Shown: one piece after another, positions 5,446 to 5,709 of the stretch
Layout of the letters: every line of letters begins with the position of its first letter
Position numbering within the stretch: position 1 is the stretch's first letter
NCBI GenBank assembly: GCA_017452405.1
Contig: JAFTMM010000117.1
Location: 1-5,709 of the forward strand
Source: Clostridia bacterium
Lineage (GTDB): Bacteria > Bacillota > Clostridia > Christensenellales > Pumilibacteraceae
Direction of reading: 5' to 3'
DNA length: 5,709 bases
Position numbers and translations under genes: made by a program
The notes under the pieces: generated by a model
What the model was told of the DNA's origin: nothing
Seen by the model: only the letters and a program-made list of their open reading frames with translations
The model's database searches: none

Positions 5446-5482
5446 AACGAGACTCATTTCCAAATGGGTCTCGTTTCCTTTT
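5446..5482 (+). terminator. Intrinsic terminator of the feo operon
   Basis: AACGAGACTCATTT (5446-5459) pairs with AAATGGGTCTCGTT (5462-5475) over 14 positions with a single G-U pair and a 2-nt minimal loop, which would open to a larger loop in practice. It is followed by TCCTTTT (5476-5482). It lies 58 bp after the Cys-rich gene and closes the feoA-feoB transcript. Confidence 0.8.
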
Positions 5483-5496
5483 AACGTGATTTATCG

Positions 5497-5568
5497 AAAT
5501 AAATTAAAATAATTTAAAAAAATTTAAAAAAATGCGTAAAAAATAGCGTTATAAATTGTCTATATAAT
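5497..5568 (+). promoter_or_regulatory. AT-rich region and probable promoter of the lipoprotein gene
   Basis: A consensus TATAAT lies at 5563-5568, about 50 bp before the ATG at 5618. No good -35 is found 16-18 bp upstream (the region reads AAATAG or similar). The preceding DNA is very AT-rich with repeated AATTTAAAAAA runs, which may act as an UP element. The -10 is convincing; the promoter as a whole is tentative. Confidence 0.4.
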
Positions 5569-5617
5569 GAAAAGTTTTCCAACCCACGTAGAAATAAAAA
5601 TCAAAAGGAGTAGGTGT

Positions 5618-5709
5618 ATGAAAGGTAGGATATTAAAAATAATTATAAGTTTGTCGCTTATTATATGTATCGGCTTGTTTGGAGTCGTAATGTCGGGCTG
5701 TAACGACAA
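5618..5709 (+). CDS. Partial gene: N-terminus of a probable lipoprotein
   Basis: The ATG at 5618 follows AAAAGGAG (5603-5610) with 7-nt spacing, and the frame stays open to the right edge (30 codons). The peptide has a classic signal: a basic start MKGRILK, a hydrophobic core of about 17 residues, and a lipobox-like MSGC with Cys28, followed by Asn-Asp. This predicts export by Sec, lipidation at Cys28 and anchoring on the outer face of the membrane. It lies behind the feo terminator and has its own leader, so it is probably a separate unit. It could be a substrate-binding or other surface lipoprotein; nothing in the visible part shows which. Confidence 0.75.
   Translation, partial: MKGRILKIIISLSLIICIGLFGVVMSGCND

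Overview
The window looks like a chromosomal segment of a Bacillota genome, probably a gut or other anaerobic member of the Clostridia. Four things point that way: strong AAGGAG-type ribosome binding sites, sigma-A promoters close to consensus, AT-rich intergenic DNA around coding sequence of moderate GC, and a feoA-feoB operon that ends in a FeoB-associated Cys-rich membrane protein rather than feoC. This taxonomic placement is inference.

Layout, left to right. Positions 1-1755 (minus strand) hold the first 585 residues of a large superfamily 1 type helicase/ATPase with a DUF4011-like N-terminus. The gene is open to the left edge, so its C-terminus lies outside the window. A 167-bp divergent promoter region (1756-1922) separates it from a 120-residue DtxR/MntR-family metal-dependent repressor on the plus strand (1923-2285). 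Positions 2286-2709 carry no gene. This gap holds an 18-bp direct repeat whose first copy contains the repressor stop codon, an imperfect palindrome of about 80 bp of the GTCATCCTGAGC...GAAGGATCT type, a mosaic of degenerate short repeats with a second copy of that sequence, a strong intrinsic terminator, and then a near-perfect sigma-A promoter with a dyad just upstream.

That promoter drives feoA (2710-2946), feoB (2943-5207, overlapping feoA by 4 bp) and a small Cys-rich membrane protein gene (5217-5387). A terminator follows at 5446-5482. The last 92 bases start a probable lipoprotein gene (5618 onward), cut by the right edge.

How the genes fit together: FeoB is the ferrous iron permease with its own G-protein domain, FeoA is its SH3-like cytosolic partner, and the small Cys-rich protein is a common but poorly understood companion in this phylum. 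The DtxR-family protein is the natural candidate for metal-dependent control of the feo promoter and perhaps of its own. A similar 10-bp motif lies just upstream of the -35 box at both promoters. The feo genes are a known system. The less explained parts are the near-leaderless helicase start, the repeat mosaic in the repressor 3' region, the shared promoter motif and the palindromes before the feo terminator. I see no clear evidence of a wholly new system.
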